Shown one piece after another: positions 26,948 through 38,361 of a DNA stretch of 64,000 nucleotides. A model generated the notes under the pieces. That model was not told where the DNA came from. It ran no database searches and was given only the letters and a program-made list of their open reading frames with translations. A program made the position numbers and the translations under genes. Each line of letters starts with the position of its first letter. Positions within the stretch are counted from its first letter, which is position 1. The DNA lies in the NCBI RefSeq assembly GCF_005405085.1, contig NZ_BJDJ01000003.1:146023-210022 (forward strand). Direction: 5' to 3'. Origin of the DNA: Lactiplantibacillus daowaiensis (GTDB lineage Bacteria > Bacillota > Bacilli > Lactobacillales > Lactobacillaceae).

Positions 26948-27505
26948 TTAATAATCATTAGGATCAGCACTGAGTGGTTGGTAGTCATCCATTTGACTGT
27001 CGCGATAGTCCCACCATTCGTTCTCGTAACCGACAAAACCAGCTTGATGCATCGCTTGGTCGAGAATTTGATAATAGTGGTCTTGAACTGCGGTGCGTGG
27101 GGCATCGCGATGAGCTAATGCGGTAAAGTCGTCAAACGGCGTCGGCATTGGACATTCAGTCCCATCAGCTTCAGTTAACGTTAAGTCTAACGTAACCCCT
27201 TTTTGATGGCTGAAGTTAGGGTTGGGTTTGGCGACAAACTCCGGGTCGGGATAAACTTCAAATAAGCGTTCTTGGGCGCTGACGGGGCGATAAGCATCCC
27301 AAATCTTTAAACGATAACCTTGGGCTTTAACAAGGGCACTGGCTTGAGCAAGTTTTTGCGCCGTCCCGGTGCGCACAATCGCAGTTGTAAAATCATAAAC
27401 AACTTGCTTAGTGAAATTATTAGTGGTGGCGTAGCGTAAATCGACGTGTATTTCAGGGTCCAACGTCTGAACATTGGTGAACCCGGTTAATGCAGGTGAT
27501 AACAT
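26948..27505 (-). CDS. D-alanyl-D-alanine dipeptidase, VanX family (M15D)
   Basis: VanX-type zinc dipeptidases cleave D-Ala-D-Ala and so favour D-Ala-D-Lac peptidoglycan, the basis of intrinsic vancomycin resistance in this bacterial group. Conserved elements in the 185 residues are KIWDAYRP with the transition-state Arg (~73) and SHQKGVTLD with the zinc ligands His100 and Asp107. The C-terminal EWW motif holds the catalytic Glu163. The third zinc ligand, His in VanX (EWWH), is Asp166 here (EWWD). AGGAGG lies 8 bases ahead of the ATG. It may still be active with Asp as ligand. No signal peptide is present, so it works in the cytoplasm. Confidence 0.85.
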   Translation of the reverse strand: MLSPALTGFTNVQTLDPEIHVDLRYATTNNFTKQVVYDFTTAIVRTGTAQKLAQASALVKAQGYRLKIWDAYRPVSAQERLFEVYPDPEFVAKPNPNFSHQKGVTLDLTLTEADGTECPMPTPFDDFTALAHRDAPRTAVQDHYYQILDQAMHQAGFVGYENEWWDYRDSQMDDYQPLSADPNDY

Positions 27506-27603
27506 AATTAGCGACCTCCTCTGAAGTTAACATTAGCTTTATTGTACGCAATTTAACGTGTTTTGTCTGGGATAACGGGTTGTCATGATTAAGTGCGTTT
27601 AAC

Positions 27604-27633
27604 TAGACATTAGTTAGTTCAACTTGTTAAGAT
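27604..27633 (+). promoter_or_regulatory. Promoter of the MFS transporter gene
   Basis: TAGACA (27604-27609) and TAAGAT (27628-27633), 18 bases apart, stand 41 bases ahead of the transporter start. The dipeptidase gene is transcribed away on the other side. Confidence 0.45.
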
Positions 27634-27674
27634 AATAGCATTGTGGTTTAAAAAATTCAGAGAAGGTGAAGCTA

Positions 27675-28871
27675 ATGACGCGTCAAACCAAACGGGCCAT
27701 TTTTATTTTGATTTTTAGTGAGTTTCTTGTATGTTTAGGGATTAGTTTAGTCATTCCAGTCATGCCGTTTATTAAAAATGAATTGCATTTAACAGCAACT
27801 GATATGGGGATTATGAATGCCTTGTTTGCGTTGGCGCAGTTTGTGGCTTCGCCAATCATCGGGCGGCTATCGGATAAAATCGGTCGTAAACCGGTCTTAG
27901 CAACTGGCTTATTTCTCTACATGGTGTCAGAAGTCTTATTCGCATTGACTAATCAACTATGGGTCTTTAATATTTCGCGCCTCGTTGGGGGCTTATCAGC
28001 AGCGATGGTGGTGCCAACGGCCATGGCACTAGCTTCAGATATCACAACCAAACGTCAACGGGCTAAAGTGATCGGTTGGCTGTCCGCAGCCTTTAGTGGT
28101 GGCTTGATTTTGGGCCCGGGGATCGGGGGCATCTTAGCTGGTATCAGCTATAAGACGCCGTTTTGGGTTGCCGGGACGTTAGGCTTAATTAGTGCTATCG
28201 TCTTAATTGTGTTATTGCCACGGGATGCGGATGTGATGGCCGCTAGTGATCTTGAACAACCAGATTCAACGGATGCGCCGGCGCATCATCCGATGACCCG
28301 GGCCTTTTGGACTGTGCCGATTATTATTTTATTCACGATGATTTTAGTATCATCATTTGGGCTGCAAGGCTTTGAAAGCATTTATAGTATTTATGTGAAT
28401 GAAGTCTTTCACTTTAGCTTAAGTAATATTGCGTTAGTTTTAACGCTCAATGGGCTGATTTCATTATTCTTACAAGTGGCATTATTTGATACGATGGTCC
28501 AACGGTGGGGTGAACGGCGCGTGATTCGGGTTTGTTTTGCGTCCGCGGCTGTTTGTACGATTTGGATTACCCAAGCGCATACGAAATGGGAAGTCATTGT
28601 GGCGACGTTAGTGATTTTCTCAGCGTTTGATTTGCTACGGCCTGCGATTACAACCTTACTGACCAAAGCGAGTGCGTCGAATCAAGGGTTGATCAACGGC
28701 TTGAATATGTCGCTAACGAGTGTTGGGAATATTGTGGGACCAATCATGTCGGGGATGTTGCTAGACATGAATTACCATTATCCATACATTGTGGTGGCTG
28801 GGTTCTTGATCGTGTCTTACTTGATGGCGTTCTTATTACGGCATCCCAACCAAGTGACGACAGCTAAATAA
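27675..28871 (+). CDS. Major facilitator superfamily drug exporter (TetA/NorA-like)
   Basis: The 398-residue protein has twelve predicted transmembrane helices. Motif A of drug:H+ antiporters is GRLSDKIGRKPVL between helices 2 and 3, and the motif C-like GLILGPGIGGILAG is in helix 5, which points to export rather than uptake. A short charged loop (about residues 190-215) separates the halves. I start at ATG 27675 because GAAGGTGAA at 27662-27670 is its ribosome site; the in-frame GTG at 27666 is part of that site. The substrate is unknown. Confidence 0.87.
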   Translation: MTRQTKRAIFILIFSEFLVCLGISLVIPVMPFIKNELHLTATDMGIMNALFALAQFVASPIIGRLSDKIGRKPVLATGLFLYMVSEVLFALTNQLWVFNISRLVGGLSAAMVVPTAMALASDITTKRQRAKVIGWLSAAFSGGLILGPGIGGILAGISYKTPFWVAGTLGLISAIVLIVLLPRDADVMAASDLEQPDSTDAPAHHPMTRAFWTVPIIILFTMILVSSFGLQGFESIYSIYVNEVFHFSLSNIALVLTLNGLISLFLQVALFDTMVQRWGERRVIRVCFASAAVCTIWITQAHTKWEVIVATLVIFSAFDLLRPAITTLLTKASASNQGLINGLNMSLTSVGNIVGPIMSGMLLDMNYHYPYIVVAGFLIVSYLMAFLLRHPNQVTTAK

Positions 28872-28878
28872 ACGATCG

Positions 28879-28913
28879 GACGCGACGATGCCAATTAGGG
28901 TCGTCGCGTTTTG
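28879..28913 (+). terminator. Terminator after the MFS transporter gene
   Basis: CGCGACGA and TCGTCGCG form a GC-rich 8-bp stem with a 12-base loop, followed by TTTTGC. The T run is short, so efficiency may be moderate. Confidence 0.65.
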
Positions 28914-28982
28914 CTTGCGTTGCGCTGGCGGCTTCTGTTAGAATAGGTCAAATTTAGACTGATTAGATGGGAGGTTGATCGC

Positions 28983-29630
28983 ATGGGGATGCATCAATAT
29001 TTACAAAGCTTAAGTAATTTAGAAACGATTCAACGCGCACCAGGGTTTTTCAAATATCAGAATCACTCGGTAGCCGCTCATTCTTTTAAAGTGGCGGAAG
29101 TCGCGCAGTTTTTAGGTGATGTGGAAGAAAATGCTGGTCAAACGATCGATTGGCGGGCGTTATATGAAAAAGCGTTGAACCACGATTATAATGAACGCTT
29201 TATCGGTGACATTAAGACGCCAGTCAAGTATGCAACACCGTCATTGCGAACGATGTTAGCCGATGTCGAACATAAGTTGTCGCAAAACTTTGTTCAAAAT
29301 GAGATTCCGACTGAATTTCAAGCGGCCTATTCACGCCGTTTATCAGAAGGCAAAGATGACACCCTTGAAGGTCAAATCTTGTCAGTTGCGGATAAGGTGG
29401 ATTTATTATACGAGTCCTTTGGTGAAATCCAAAAGGGCAATCCTGAAGCCGTCTTTACAGACATTTATCAAGAAAGTTTGAAGACGATCGTGGGCTTTAA
29501 ACAGCTGGCGAGTGTGCAATATTTCTTAAAGCAAGTCTTGCCAGAAATGTTGGCGGAATCGTTCACGAATCAAAATAAGTTGCAGGCATTAACGCAACAA
29601 ATCTTAGGATCGGATTCGCAATCCGTTTAA
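28983..29630 (+). CDS. HD-domain phosphohydrolase, YfbR-like
   Basis: The 215-residue protein has the metal-binding residues of the HD superfamily: His in NHSVAAHSF, the paired LNHDYNERF and a later Asp in SVADKVDLL. The layout matches YfbR-type 5'-deoxynucleotidases, which cleave deoxynucleoside monophosphates in the cytoplasm. GGGAGG precedes ATG 28983. It ends just ahead of a LexA-like box. A role in nucleotide pool control near the DNA repair genes is possible, but substrate specificity is not visible. Confidence 0.8.
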   Translation: MGMHQYLQSLSNLETIQRAPGFFKYQNHSVAAHSFKVAEVAQFLGDVEENAGQTIDWRALYEKALNHDYNERFIGDIKTPVKYATPSLRTMLADVEHKLSQNFVQNEIPTEFQAAYSRRLSEGKDDTLEGQILSVADKVDLLYESFGEIQKGNPEAVFTDIYQESLKTIVGFKQLASVQYFLKQVLPEMLAESFTNQNKLQALTQQILGSDSQSV

Positions 29631-29659
29631 TGGCGAAAGTATGTTCGATGTGCTAAAAT
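29631..29659 (+). promoter_or_regulatory. LexA (SOS) box over the uvrB promoter
   Basis: CGAAAGTATGTTCG at 29634-29647 matches the Gram-positive LexA site CGAAC-N4-GTTCG with one mismatch. It lies in front of the -10-like TAAAAT (29654-29659), covering the -35 and spacer region. This supports damage induction of uvrBA. Confidence 0.65.
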
Positions 29660-29679
29660 AAATAGCGGTTTTGTAGTTG

Positions 29680-29708
29680 ATAGGGAAGCAGCAGCTTGCC
29701 TATTTTTT
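29680..29708 (+). terminator. Terminator-like hairpin inside the uvrB leader
   Basis: ATAGGGAAGC and GCTTGCCTAT (29680-29689, 29694-29703; loop AGCA, one G-G mismatch) are followed by a T run to 29708. It lies after the LexA-controlled promoter and 90 bases before the uvrB start, so it should end most transcripts early or act as an attenuator. Confidence 0.6.
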
Positions 29709-29798
29709 GTGCGAAACAGACTGGTGGTCACGGTTAAAGTGACTGCTAAGCGGTATTACTAAAATAGGATTAAACAAGCACTCAAAGGAGGAGTTACC

Positions 29799-31802
29799 TT
29801 GATCGATCGGGTGGATAATAATCGGTTTGACTTAGTCTCAGACTACCAACCAACGGGTGATCAACCAGACGCGATTCAACAATTGACGGCTGGCATCAAC
29901 GCGGGTGAAAAAGAACAGATCTTAATGGGGGCGACTGGGACTGGGAAAACCTTTACGATTTCCAATGTCATTGCCCAAGTCAATAAACCAACGTTGATTT
30001 TGTCACATAACAAAACGTTGGCGGGCCAATTATATGGTGAATTTAAGAAGTTTTTCCCCAATAATGCGGTGGAATACTTTGTGAGTTATTACGATTATTA
30101 TCAACCGGAAGCGTATGTGCCTTCGAGTGATACGTATATCGAAAAAGATTCCGCCATTAATGACGAAATCGACAAACTGCGGCATTCCGCAACGAGTTCA
30201 TTACTTGAACGCAATGATGTCATTGTTGTGGCATCAGTTTCGAGTATTTTTGGGTTAGGTGATCCGACCGAATATAAGGATCACGTGGTGTCCTTGCGGG
30301 TCGGTATGCAAATTGAACGGAACGACTTATTGCGTAAATTAGTCGATATTCAATTCGATCGCAACGACATTGACTTTCAACGGGGGCGGTTCCGCGTCCA
30401 CGGTGATGTGGTTGAAATCTTCCCAGCGTCGCGGGATGACCATGCATTGCGTGTGGAATTTTTTGGTGATGAAATCGACCGGATTCGCGAAATCGATGCC
30501 TTAACGGGTGAAGTTGTAGGTGATCGTGACCATGTGGCGATCTTCCCGGCGACCCACTTTATGACTAACGATGACATTATGGATCATGCCATTGATGGGA
30601 TTGAAGATGAATTAGACGGTCGCCTCAAAGAATTGACCGCTGATGGTAAGTTACTCGAAGCCCAACGGTTAAAGCAACGGACCACATATGATGTTGAAAT
30701 GTTACGTGAGATGGGCTATACCAACGGGATTGAAAACTATTCACGCTTTATGGATGGCCGTAAACCTGGTGAACCACCCTATACATTGTTGGACTTCTTT
30801 CCAAAAGATTTCTTACTCGTTGTCGATGAATCGCATGTGACGATGCCTCAAGTTCGCGGGATGTATAACGGGGACCGGGCGCGAAAGCAAATGTTAGTTG
30901 ATTATGGCTTCCGCTTACCGAGTGCTTTAGATAATCGGCCATTGAAGCTCGCCGAAGTTGAACAACATATTAATCAGGTGGTCTACATGTCAGCGACCCC
31001 CGGGCCATATGAAATGGATCGGACCAAACATGTGGTTCAACAAATCATTCGGCCAACAGGCTTGTTAGATCCAACGATTGAAGTACGGCCAATTATGGGT
31101 CAAATCGATGATTTAGTTGGTGAGATCAATCAACGGATTGAACAAAATGAACGGGTCTTTGTGACCACGTTGACTAAGAAGATGGCCGAAGATTTAACCG
31201 ACTATATGAAAGACTTAGGGATTAAAGTCCGGTACTTGCACAGCGATATCAAGACGTTGGAACGGACGAAGATTATCCGGGACCTACGATTGGGTAAATT
31301 TGATGTCTTAGTCGGTATCAATTTGTTACGTGAAGGGATCGATGTGCCAGAAGTCTCCTTAGTTGCCATCTTAGATGCCGATAAGGAAGGGTTCTTGCGG
31401 AATGAACGTTCCTTGATTCAAACGATTGGTCGGGCAGCTCGTAATGAACATGGGTCGGTGATTATGTATGCCGATACGACGACTGCATCGATGCAAGCGG
31501 CGATTGATGAAACGGCGCGGCGGCGTCAAATTCAAGAGCAATATAATGAGGACCATCATATCACGCCACATACGATTAAAAAGTCGATTCCAGAGTTGAT
31601 TGCGTCAACGAAGACGACGGCTGATACGGGTGAAAAAGATGACTTCTTAGAAGACGATTTTGATGATATGACCCGTGAACAACAACTTGATATGATCAGC
31701 AAGTTGGAAGAACAAATGAAGACGGCTGCTAAGAAGCTAGACTTCGAACAAGCGGCCACGTTGCGGGATACGGTAATGGAATTAAAAGCACAAATTAGCT
31801 AG
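29799..31802 (+). CDS. uvrB: Excinuclease ABC subunit B
   Basis: UvrB is the DNA-loading helicase of nucleotide excision repair. Walker [10 protein letters not shown] is near residue 45, the beta-hairpin region [12 protein letters not shown] follows, and helicase motifs DESHVTMPQ and QTIGRAARN come later. The C-terminal UVR domain ([26 protein letters not shown]) contacts UvrC. Length (667) is normal. The start is TTG after AAAGGAGGAG. It is followed by uvrA after 11 bases. Confidence 0.96.
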   Translation: MIDRVDNNRFDLVSDYQPTGDQPDAIQQLTAGINAGEKEQILMGATGTGKTFTISNVIAQVNKPTLILSHNKTLAGQLYGEFKKFFPNNAVEYFVSYYDYYQPEAYVPSSDTYIEKDSAINDEIDKLRHSATSSLLERNDVIVVASVSSIFGLGDPTEYKDHVVSLRVGMQIERNDLLRKLVDIQFDRNDIDFQRGRFRVHGDVVEIFPASRDDHALRVEFFGDEIDRIREIDALTGEVVGDRDHVAIFPATHFMTNDDIMDHAIDGIEDELDGRLKELTADGKLLEAQRLKQRTTYDVEMLREMGYTNGIENYSRFMDGRKPGEPPYTLLDFFPKDFLLVVDESHVTMPQVRGMYNGDRARKQMLVDYGFRLPSALDNRPLKLAEVEQHINQVVYMSATPGPYEMDRTKHVVQQIIRPTGLLDPTIEVRPIMGQIDDLVGEINQRIEQNERVFVTTLTKKMAEDLTDYMKDLGIKVRYLHSDIKTLERTKIIRDLRLGKFDVLVGINLLREGIDVPEVSLVAILDADKEGFLRNERSLIQTIGRAARNEHGSVIMYADTTTASMQAAIDETARRRQIQEQYNEDHHITPHTIKKSIPELIASTKTTADTGEKDDFLEDDFDDMTREQQLDMISKLEEQMKTAAKKLDFEQAATLRDTVMELKAQIS

Positions 31803-31813
31803 GAGGCTTCTTT

Positions 31814-34669
31814 TTGGCGAACGATAAGATTGTCATTCATGGCGCACGCGCCCATAACTTAAAAAATATTGATGTGACGATTCCGCGGAATAAACTGGTT
31901 GTCATTACTGGTTTATCAGGTTCTGGGAAAAGTTCTTTAGCGTTTGATACGTTGTATGCCGAAGGCCAACGTCGCTATGTTGAAAGTTTATCCGCATATG
32001 CGCGCCAATTCTTAGGCCAAATGCAAAAGCCGGATGTGGATTCGATCGATGGGTTAAGCCCAGCAATTTCGATTGATCAAAAGACAACATCGAAAAACCC
32101 CCGGTCAACGGTTGGGACGGTCACGGAAATTAACGACTATTTGCGCCTATTATGGGCCCGCGTTGGTAAACCGATTTGTCCTAATGATGGGACACCAATT
32201 GCCAGTCAAACCGTTGAACAAATGGTTGATCGGATTCAAAAGTTACCTGAACGGACCAAGTTGCAAATCCTGTCACCAATCGTGCGGCAAAAGAAAGGCG
32301 AACACAAAAAAGTCTTCGATAAGATTAAACGTGAAGGCTTTGTTCGGGTGCGCGTTGATGGCGAGATTCATGATATTAGTGAAACTTTTGAGTTGAATAA
32401 AAACCAGCAACACACGATTGAAATCGTGATTGACCGGATCGTGGTTAAACCTGGTGACCGGTCACGATTATTCGATTCATTTGAAGCGGCATTACGGTTG
32501 AGTGGTGGTTATGCGATTGCCGATGTGATCGGTGACGACCCAATTCTGTTTTCTGAACACTATGCTTGTCCAGTATGTGGGTTCACTGTGGGTGAATTAG
32601 AACCACGTTTATTCTCATTTAACGCACCTCAAGGGGCTTGTCCCGACTGTGAAGGTCTCGGCATGAAGCTGGAAGTCGATGAAGATTTGGTGATTCCAGA
32701 TAAAAGCCTGACGTTAGCTGAAGGCGCGTTGGCACCTTGGAATCCAATCAGTTCACAGTACTATCCAGAAATGTTGAAACAAGCGTGTGAACAACTCGAT
32801 ATTCCAATGGATGTGCCGTTTGAAGACTTGTCAAAAGCTGATCAACAAACGATTTTATACGGCTCAGATGGCAAACAGTTCCACTTCCACTACCAAAATG
32901 ACTTTGGTGGTGTGCGTGATGTGGATGCCGTTTTTGAAGGGGTTATGAATAACGTTGACCGGCGTTATCGGGAAACGAACAGTGACTTCACGCGTGATGT
33001 AATGCGGAAATACATGACCGAACTAACTTGTCAAACGTGTCATGGGTTCCGGTTAAACCGGAAAGCCCTTGCGGTTAAAATCGCTGGCGAACATATTGGG
33101 ACGGTTTCGGATGAAGCTATCGGCGATGAACTGGCTTTCTTTGAGAAGTTGCAATTATCTGATCAAGATTTAGTCATCGCGCAACCAATCTTAAAGGAAA
33201 TTCGCGATCGCTTAACCTTCTTGCAAAATGTTGGTTTGGCTTATTTGACGCTCAGTCGGGCAGCGCGGACGCTTTCTGGTGGGGAAGCGCAACGGATTCG
33301 GTTAGCGACTCAAATCGGGTCGAACTTATCGGGAGTCTTGTATATTTTGGACGAACCATCAATCGGGTTACATCAACGTGATAATGACCGGTTGATTAGT
33401 TCATTAAAGAAAATGCGTGATTTAGGCAATACCTTGATTGTCGTGGAACATGATGAAGATACGATGCGGGCCGCTGATTATATTATTGATATCGGTCCAG
33501 GTGCCGGGGAAAACGGTGGTGAAGTCATGGCCGCCGGGACGCCGAAGCAAGTTGCCCGCTCGCGGAAGTCGTTAACCGGACAATATTTGGCTGGTAAACG
33601 GTTTATTCCAGTCCCAACTAGTCGGCGTACGGGGAATGGCAAGAAGATTCGAATTACCGGCGCAGCCGAAAATAACTTGAAACAAATCGATGTTGATTTT
33701 CCACTTGGTGAATTTGTGGTAGTCACTGGGGTTTCCGGTTCTGGTAAATCAACTTTAGTTAACGATATTTTAAAACGCGCTTTAGCCCAAAAACTAAATC
33801 GTAATTCTGAAAAGCCTGGTAAGTATAAGTCCATCAGTGGTGTCAAAAATATTGAGCGCTTGGTTAATATCGACCAGAGTCCAATTGGTCGAACCCCACG
33901 CAGTAATCCGGCAACGTATACCGGGGTCTTTGACAATATTCGAGACTTATTTGCCCAAACAAATGAAGCAAAACTGCGCGGGTATCAAAAAGGCCGCTTT
34001 AGTTTCAACATTAAGGGTGGTCGTTGTGAAGCGTGCCATGGTGATGGCATTTTGAAGATTGAAATGAACTTCTTACCAGACGTCTTCGTGCCCTGTGAAG
34101 TTTGTCATGGGCAACAGTATAACTCTGAAACATTGGAAGTCGAATACAAGGGTAAAAACATTGCCGATGTCTTAAAGATGACGGCTTCTGAAGCGGTGAA
34201 GTTCTTTGAACCGATCCCTAAGATTCGCCGGAAACTACAAACGTTGGTCGATGTTGGCTTGGGCTATGTGAAATTAGGTCAACCAGCAACTACGTTATCT
34301 GGTGGAGAAGCGCAACGGATGAAGTTAGCTTCTGAATTACACAAGCAACAATCCGGGAAGAACTTCTATATCTTGGATGAACCCACAACTGGATTGCACA
34401 CCGAAGATATTCGCCGCTTGATCGGGGTACTAGAACGGTTAGTCGATGCCGGGAATACGGTGTTGATCATCGAACATAACTTAGACGTGGTGAAGTCGGC
34501 TGATTACTTGATCGACTTAGGCCCAGAAGGTGGTGCCGGTGGTGGGACCGTCTTAGCAACTGGGACTCCAGAAGATATTGCGGCCGTACCAGAAAGTTAT
34601 ACTGGGCAATACTTGAAGCCGGTCTTGGCGCGTGATCGTGACCGGATGGCGGCTGCTCAGACCAAATAG
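31814..34669 (+). CDS. uvrA: Excinuclease ABC subunit A
   Basis: UvrA is the damage-recognition ATPase of excision repair. Both ABC modules are complete: Walker [10 protein letters not shown] and GVSGSGKST, each with LSGGEAQR signatures. The two zinc modules are visible as CPVCGF ... CPDCEG and CEACHGDG ... CEVCHG. The 951-residue length is usual. TTG start with TAGGAGGC upstream, overlapping the uvrB stop region; the two genes form one operon. Confidence 0.96.
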   Translation: MANDKIVIHGARAHNLKNIDVTIPRNKLVVITGLSGSGKSSLAFDTLYAEGQRRYVESLSAYARQFLGQMQKPDVDSIDGLSPAISIDQKTTSKNPRSTVGTVTEINDYLRLLWARVGKPICPNDGTPIASQTVEQMVDRIQKLPERTKLQILSPIVRQKKGEHKKVFDKIKREGFVRVRVDGEIHDISETFELNKNQQHTIEIVIDRIVVKPGDRSRLFDSFEAALRLSGGYAIADVIGDDPILFSEHYACPVCGFTVGELEPRLFSFNAPQGACPDCEGLGMKLEVDEDLVIPDKSLTLAEGALAPWNPISSQYYPEMLKQACEQLDIPMDVPFEDLSKADQQTILYGSDGKQFHFHYQNDFGGVRDVDAVFEGVMNNVDRRYRETNSDFTRDVMRKYMTELTCQTCHGFRLNRKALAVKIAGEHIGTVSDEAIGDELAFFEKLQLSDQDLVIAQPILKEIRDRLTFLQNVGLAYLTLSRAARTLSGGEAQRIRLATQIGSNLSGVLYILDEPSIGLHQRDNDRLISSLKKMRDLGNTLIVVEHDEDTMRAADYIIDIGPGAGENGGEVMAAGTPKQVARSRKSLTGQYLAGKRFIPVPTSRRTGNGKKIRITGAAENNLKQIDVDFPLGEFVVVTGVSGSGKSTLVNDILKRALAQKLNRNSEKPGKYKSISGVKNIERLVNIDQSPIGRTPRSNPATYTGVFDNIRDLFAQTNEAKLRGYQKGRFSFNIKGGRCEACHGDGILKIEMNFLPDVFVPCEVCHGQQYNSETLEVEYKGKNIADVLKMTASEAVKFFEPIPKIRRKLQTLVDVGLGYVKLGQPATTLSGGEAQRMKLASELHKQQSGKNFYILDEPTTGLHTEDIRRLIGVLERLVDAGNTVLIIEHNLDVVKSADYLIDLGPEGGAGGGTVLATGTPEDIAAVPESYTGQYLKPVLARDRDRMAAAQTK

Positions 34670-34728
34670 TGGTTAATTGTGCTACACTAAGATTGTTATT
34701 AGATTATCCAATAGAGGAGTGTTTTTGA

Positions 34729-35205
34729 ATGGCTAAAGTAGAAAGTTTTACATTAGATCATACGAAAGTATTGGCACCTTACGTCCGTAAAATTACGGTC
34801 GAACATGGTCCTAAAGGGGATGCCATTACCAACTTTGATTTGCGGTTAGTCCAACCCAACAAGTCAGCGATTGATACAGCTGGATTGCATACGATCGAAC
34901 ATATGCTAGCTGGTTTATTGCGTGACCGGATGGATGGCGTCATTGACTGTTCACCATTTGGTTGTCGGACTGGTTTTCATTTGATCACTTGGGGTGAACA
35001 TAGCACTGAAGAAGTTGCTAAGGCCTTAAAGTCTTCTTTAGAATTTATCGCTGGTCCTGCTGAATGGAAAGACGTTCAAGGCACGACGATCGATAGCTGT
35101 GGGAACTACAAAGACCACTCCTTATTCTCTGCTAAAGAATGGGCTAAATTGATTTTATCTGAAGGAATCTCTTCAGATCCATTTGTCCGGGAAGTTGTTG
35201 AATAA
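34729..35205 (+). CDS. luxS: S-ribosylhomocysteine lyase LuxS
   Basis: LuxS splits S-ribosylhomocysteine into homocysteine and the autoinducer-2 precursor. The metal site HTIEH and the catalytic [10 protein letters not shown] are present, and the length (158) is typical. It is preceded by an AGAGGAGTG ribosome site and followed by a strong terminator, so it is a single-gene unit. Confidence 0.96.
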   Translation: MAKVESFTLDHTKVLAPYVRKITVEHGPKGDAITNFDLRLVQPNKSAIDTAGLHTIEHMLAGLLRDRMDGVIDCSPFGCRTGFHLITWGEHSTEEVAKALKSSLEFIAGPAEWKDVQGTTIDSCGNYKDHSLFSAKEWAKLILSEGISSDPFVREVVE

Positions 35206-35244
35206 TATCCGGTCATTGAGTTAAAAATGAGAAATGACTAAACG

Positions 35245-35279
35245 AAGCGTCATACCTAACCAGGTATGACGCTTTTTTA
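35245..35279 (+). terminator. Terminator after luxS
   Basis: AAGCGTCATACCT and AGGTATGACGCTT form a perfect 13-bp stem with a 4-base loop, followed by six T. Confidence 0.92.
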
Positions 35280-35343
35280 TTGGCTGAAAATGAGACCTAA
35301 AATACAAAATTAACTGTATAAATGTATAAAAATCCAATTAAAT

Positions 35344-35412
35344 GATGAATATTTGAAAAATAACGAATATTTTGCAAAAATCATTGCATAAAGTTAAACC
35401 GGGTGGTACGAT
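35344..35412 (+). promoter_or_regulatory. argG promoter with candidate ArgR operators
   Basis: TTGCAT (35384-35389) and an extended -10 TGGTACGAT (35404-35412) are 17 bases apart. AT-rich ARG-box-like words lie upstream: GATGAATATTTGA (35344-35356) and ACGAATATTTTGCA (35363-35376), with further TGTATAAATGTATA at 35315-35328. Arginine repressor sites in Gram-positive bacteria are TGAATA-type repeats, so repression by arginine is likely. Confidence 0.55.
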
Positions 35413-35458
35413 ACTGTCATTGAGAAACACGACATTAATATTTTGGAGGTACAAATCA

Positions 35459-36694
35459 ATGGTCAAACAAAATGATAAAATTATTCTCGCTTATTCTGGT
35501 GGTTTAGATACGTCAGTCGCAATTAGCTGGTTAAAAGATAAGGGCTATGACGTCGTTGCTTGTGGTATCGATGTTGGTGAAGGCAAAGATATGGATGCCA
35601 TCAAAGAAAAAGCCTTGAAGTTAGGTGCGGTTGCGTCATACATGATTGATGCGAAGCAAGAATTCGCTGAAGAATATGCCTTGATTGCTTTACAAGGCCA
35701 CACGCTTTATGAAGGCGAATATCCATTAGTTTCGGCCTTATCACGGCCATTGATTGCCAAGAAATTAGTGACCTTGGCTAAAAAAGAACATGCCGTTGCC
35801 ATTGCGCATGGCTGTACTGGTAAAGGTAACGACCAAGTGCGGTTTGAAGTGGCTATTCACGCGTTAGCACCAGATATTAAGATCGAAGCACCGGTCCGGG
35901 ACTGGCATTGGTCACGGGAAGAAGAAATTGACTATGCTAAAGAACACAACATTCCAGTGCCAATCAATTTGGACAGTCCTTATTCCATTGATGAAAACCT
36001 TTGGGGCCGGGCCAATGAATGTGGCATCTTAGAAGATCCTTGGGAAGGGGCACCAGCTGATGCCTTTGACCGGACTAAAGCATTAGCGGATACGCCTGAT
36101 ACGCCAACGACGTTAGAAATCACGTTTGAAGCTGGGGTACCAGTCGCATTGGATGGTGAAACCATGAATTTAGCTGATTTGATCATTAAGCTGGACAAAA
36201 TTGCTGGCGAACATGGGATTGGCCGGATCGACCATATTGAAAATCGGTTAGTCGGTATCAAGTCACGTGAAGTTTATGAAGCACCTGCAGCAACGGTCTT
36301 ACTCAAAACGCATAAAGACTTGGAAGATTTAACCTTTGAACGTGAATTGGCGCATTTCAAACCAATCATTGAACAAAAATTAGCGGATACCATTTACAAT
36401 GGCCTTTGGTTCTCACCATTGATGGACGCAATGGTCGTCTTCTTGAAGCAAACGCAACAAGTTGTCAACGGTGTGGTTCGAGTGCAACTCTTCAAAGGCA
36501 ATGTCATCACTGAAGGACGGAAGTCACCAAACTCCTTATATGACAAGAACTTAGCTACTTACACGGCTGCGGATGAATTCGATCAACAAGCTGCCGTTGG
36601 CTTCATCAAGTTATGGGGACTCCCAACTCAAGTGAATGCGCAAGTGCAAGCCAAAGCACAAGCAGACGCTAAAGCCACGCAGGCACATGCCTAA
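35459..36694 (+). CDS. argG: Argininosuccinate synthase
   Basis: Joins citrulline and aspartate with ATP in arginine synthesis. The PP-loop [12 protein letters not shown] is at the N-terminus, with [13 protein letters not shown] in the middle. I start at ATG 35459 (TTTGGAGGT upstream), which gives 411 residues; the frame is open further back to 35372 but that extension runs across the promoter. The C-terminus ends in an unusual Ala/Gln/Lys-rich stretch (residues ~395-411). The stop overlaps argH by one base. Confidence 0.95.
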   Translation: MVKQNDKIILAYSGGLDTSVAISWLKDKGYDVVACGIDVGEGKDMDAIKEKALKLGAVASYMIDAKQEFAEEYALIALQGHTLYEGEYPLVSALSRPLIAKKLVTLAKKEHAVAIAHGCTGKGNDQVRFEVAIHALAPDIKIEAPVRDWHWSREEEIDYAKEHNIPVPINLDSPYSIDENLWGRANECGILEDPWEGAPADAFDRTKALADTPDTPTTLEITFEAGVPVALDGETMNLADLIIKLDKIAGEHGIGRIDHIENRLVGIKSREVYEAPAATVLLKTHKDLEDLTFERELAHFKPIIEQKLADTIYNGLWFSPLMDAMVVFLKQTQQVVNGVVRVQLFKGNVITEGRKSPNSLYDKNLATYTAADEFDQQAAVGFIKLWGLPTQVNAQVQAKAQADAKATQAHA

Positions 36695-38097
36695 TGAGTA
36701 CGGGTAAATTATGGGGCGGCCGGTTTACGGAAACTGGCGCCAAGTACGTGGATGATTTCGGTGCATCGATCAGCTTTGACCAATTATTAGCTGCTGAAGA
36801 TATCACTGGATCATTGGCGCACGTTAAGATGTTAAAACATACCGGAATTTTGAGTGCAGCCGATGCGGATCAAATTGCGGCCGGTCTGGAAAAACTTGAA
36901 CAACAATTGCAACAAGGCAAGCTTGAATTTTCAACTGTTAATGAAGATATCCATATGAATATCGAATCACTATTGACTGAAGAGATTGGTCCGGTAGCGG
37001 GTAAGCTACACACGGCCCGGTCACGTAATGACCAAGTGGCAACGGACTTTCACTTGTACATGAAACATCAATTGCCAAAGATTTTGGATCGCTTGCATGA
37101 TTTGGAAAGTGTCCTTGTCGATAAAGCTAGTGAAAACGTGGAAACGATTATGCCGGGGTATACCCACTTACAACACGCCCAACCGATTTCATACGCGCAC
37201 TACTTGTTGGCTTATTACCAAATGTTTAAACGGGACATGGAACGGTTCGAATTCAATATGCAACATACCGATATTTCGCCGTTGGGGGCTGCAGCGTTAG
37301 CTGGGACGACCTTCCCAATCGATCGGGAGTACAGCGCGAAGTTGCTTGGTTTTAGTCAGGTTTATCATAATAGTTTGGACGCCGTTTCTGATCGGGACTT
37401 TGTGTTAGAATTCTTGAGCAATGCGTCGATTTTAATGATGCACTTGTCGCGTTTTTGTGAAGAGATCGTCTCTTGGAGCAGTTATGAATTCAAGTACATT
37501 AGTTTAAGTGATCAGTTCTCAACTGGGAGTTCGATCATGCCGCAAAAGAAAAATCCGGACATGGCAGAATTGATTCGCGGGAAATCTGGGCGTGTCTATG
37601 GTAACTTGATGGGCTTATTGACCGTTATGAAGGCTATTCCATTGGCCTACAATAAAGATTTACAAGAAGATAAAGAGGGCGTTTTTGACACCGTGAATAC
37701 CGTGTTGACGAGTCTACATGTCTTTACTGGCATGTTGGCGACCTTGACCGTTAATGAAGATCGCATGGCGCATGCCACGACAAACGATTTCTCAAACGCA
37801 ACTGAATTAGCGGATTATCTAGCAAATAAGGGGATTCCATTCCGGCAAGCCCATGCCATCGTCGGTAAATTAGTCTTAGATGGCTTGAAAAAGAACCGAC
37901 CATTACAAGATATTCCGTTAGCAGAATATCAGGAAATCTCACCATTGATCGATGAAGATGTCTATCATGATTTAGACGCCAAGGTTGCTGTTGAGCGGCG
38001 GCACTCCTTAGGTGGGACCGGCTTTGACCAAATCAAAGCGGAACTTAAACGGGCCCAAGCACAATTGGCAACTTACCAATCCATCGCTCAAAATTAA
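36694..38097 (+). CDS. argH: Argininosuccinate lyase
   Basis: Splits argininosuccinate into arginine and fumarate. It belongs to the fumarase/aspartase superfamily, shown by the signature [14 protein letters not shown] (residues ~275-288), [13 protein letters not shown] and [11 protein letters not shown]. The 467-residue length is normal. Translation is coupled to argG through a TAATG overlap. No other arginine gene is near, so the upstream pathway is encoded elsewhere or citrulline is supplied. Confidence 0.96.
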   Translation: MSTGKLWGGRFTETGAKYVDDFGASISFDQLLAAEDITGSLAHVKMLKHTGILSAADADQIAAGLEKLEQQLQQGKLEFSTVNEDIHMNIESLLTEEIGPVAGKLHTARSRNDQVATDFHLYMKHQLPKILDRLHDLESVLVDKASENVETIMPGYTHLQHAQPISYAHYLLAYYQMFKRDMERFEFNMQHTDISPLGAAALAGTTFPIDREYSAKLLGFSQVYHNSLDAVSDRDFVLEFLSNASILMMHLSRFCEEIVSWSSYEFKYISLSDQFSTGSSIMPQKKNPDMAELIRGKSGRVYGNLMGLLTVMKAIPLAYNKDLQEDKEGVFDTVNTVLTSLHVFTGMLATLTVNEDRMAHATTNDFSNATELADYLANKGIPFRQAHAIVGKLVLDGLKKNRPLQDIPLAEYQEISPLIDEDVYHDLDAKVAVERRHSLGGTGFDQIKAELKRAQAQLATYQSIAQN

Positions 38098-38129
38098 ACT
38101 TGTTTATCAATTTGACCATTGATATGAAG

Positions 38130-38162
38130 ACCAGGACAGTTATGGCTGCCCTGGTTTTCTTT
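38130..38162 (+). terminator. Terminator after argH
   Basis: ACCAGGACAG and CTGCCCTGGT pair with one internal mismatch around loop TTATGG, followed by TTTTCTTTT. Confidence 0.75.
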
Positions 38163-38300
38163 TGGGATAAAGTCAGGAATGGAAACGGTTGCGTCAATTT
38201 ACAAAGCTTGGTATATTGAACTTACTAACTGGTAAATTAATTGTGGATTATTTAAATAATCATCACGTTATTTGGGCTTTAGTTAAGCTTAATGAAAAAA

Positions 38301-38329
38301 TTGGAAACTCTTTCATTTACTGGTATGAT
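38301..38329 (+). promoter_or_regulatory. Promoter of the DUF308 gene
   Basis: TTGGAA (38301-38306) and extended -10 TGGTATGAT (38321-38329) are separated by 17 bases, 32 bases ahead of the start codon. Confidence 0.6.
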
Positions 38330-38361
38330 GGAATTAAAGAAAATTGGAGATGTTAAAACTT

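Noticed and set aside
33478..33936. 152-codon minus-strand frame inside uvrA
   Set aside because: Mirror frame of the second Walker A region; no independent coding signs.
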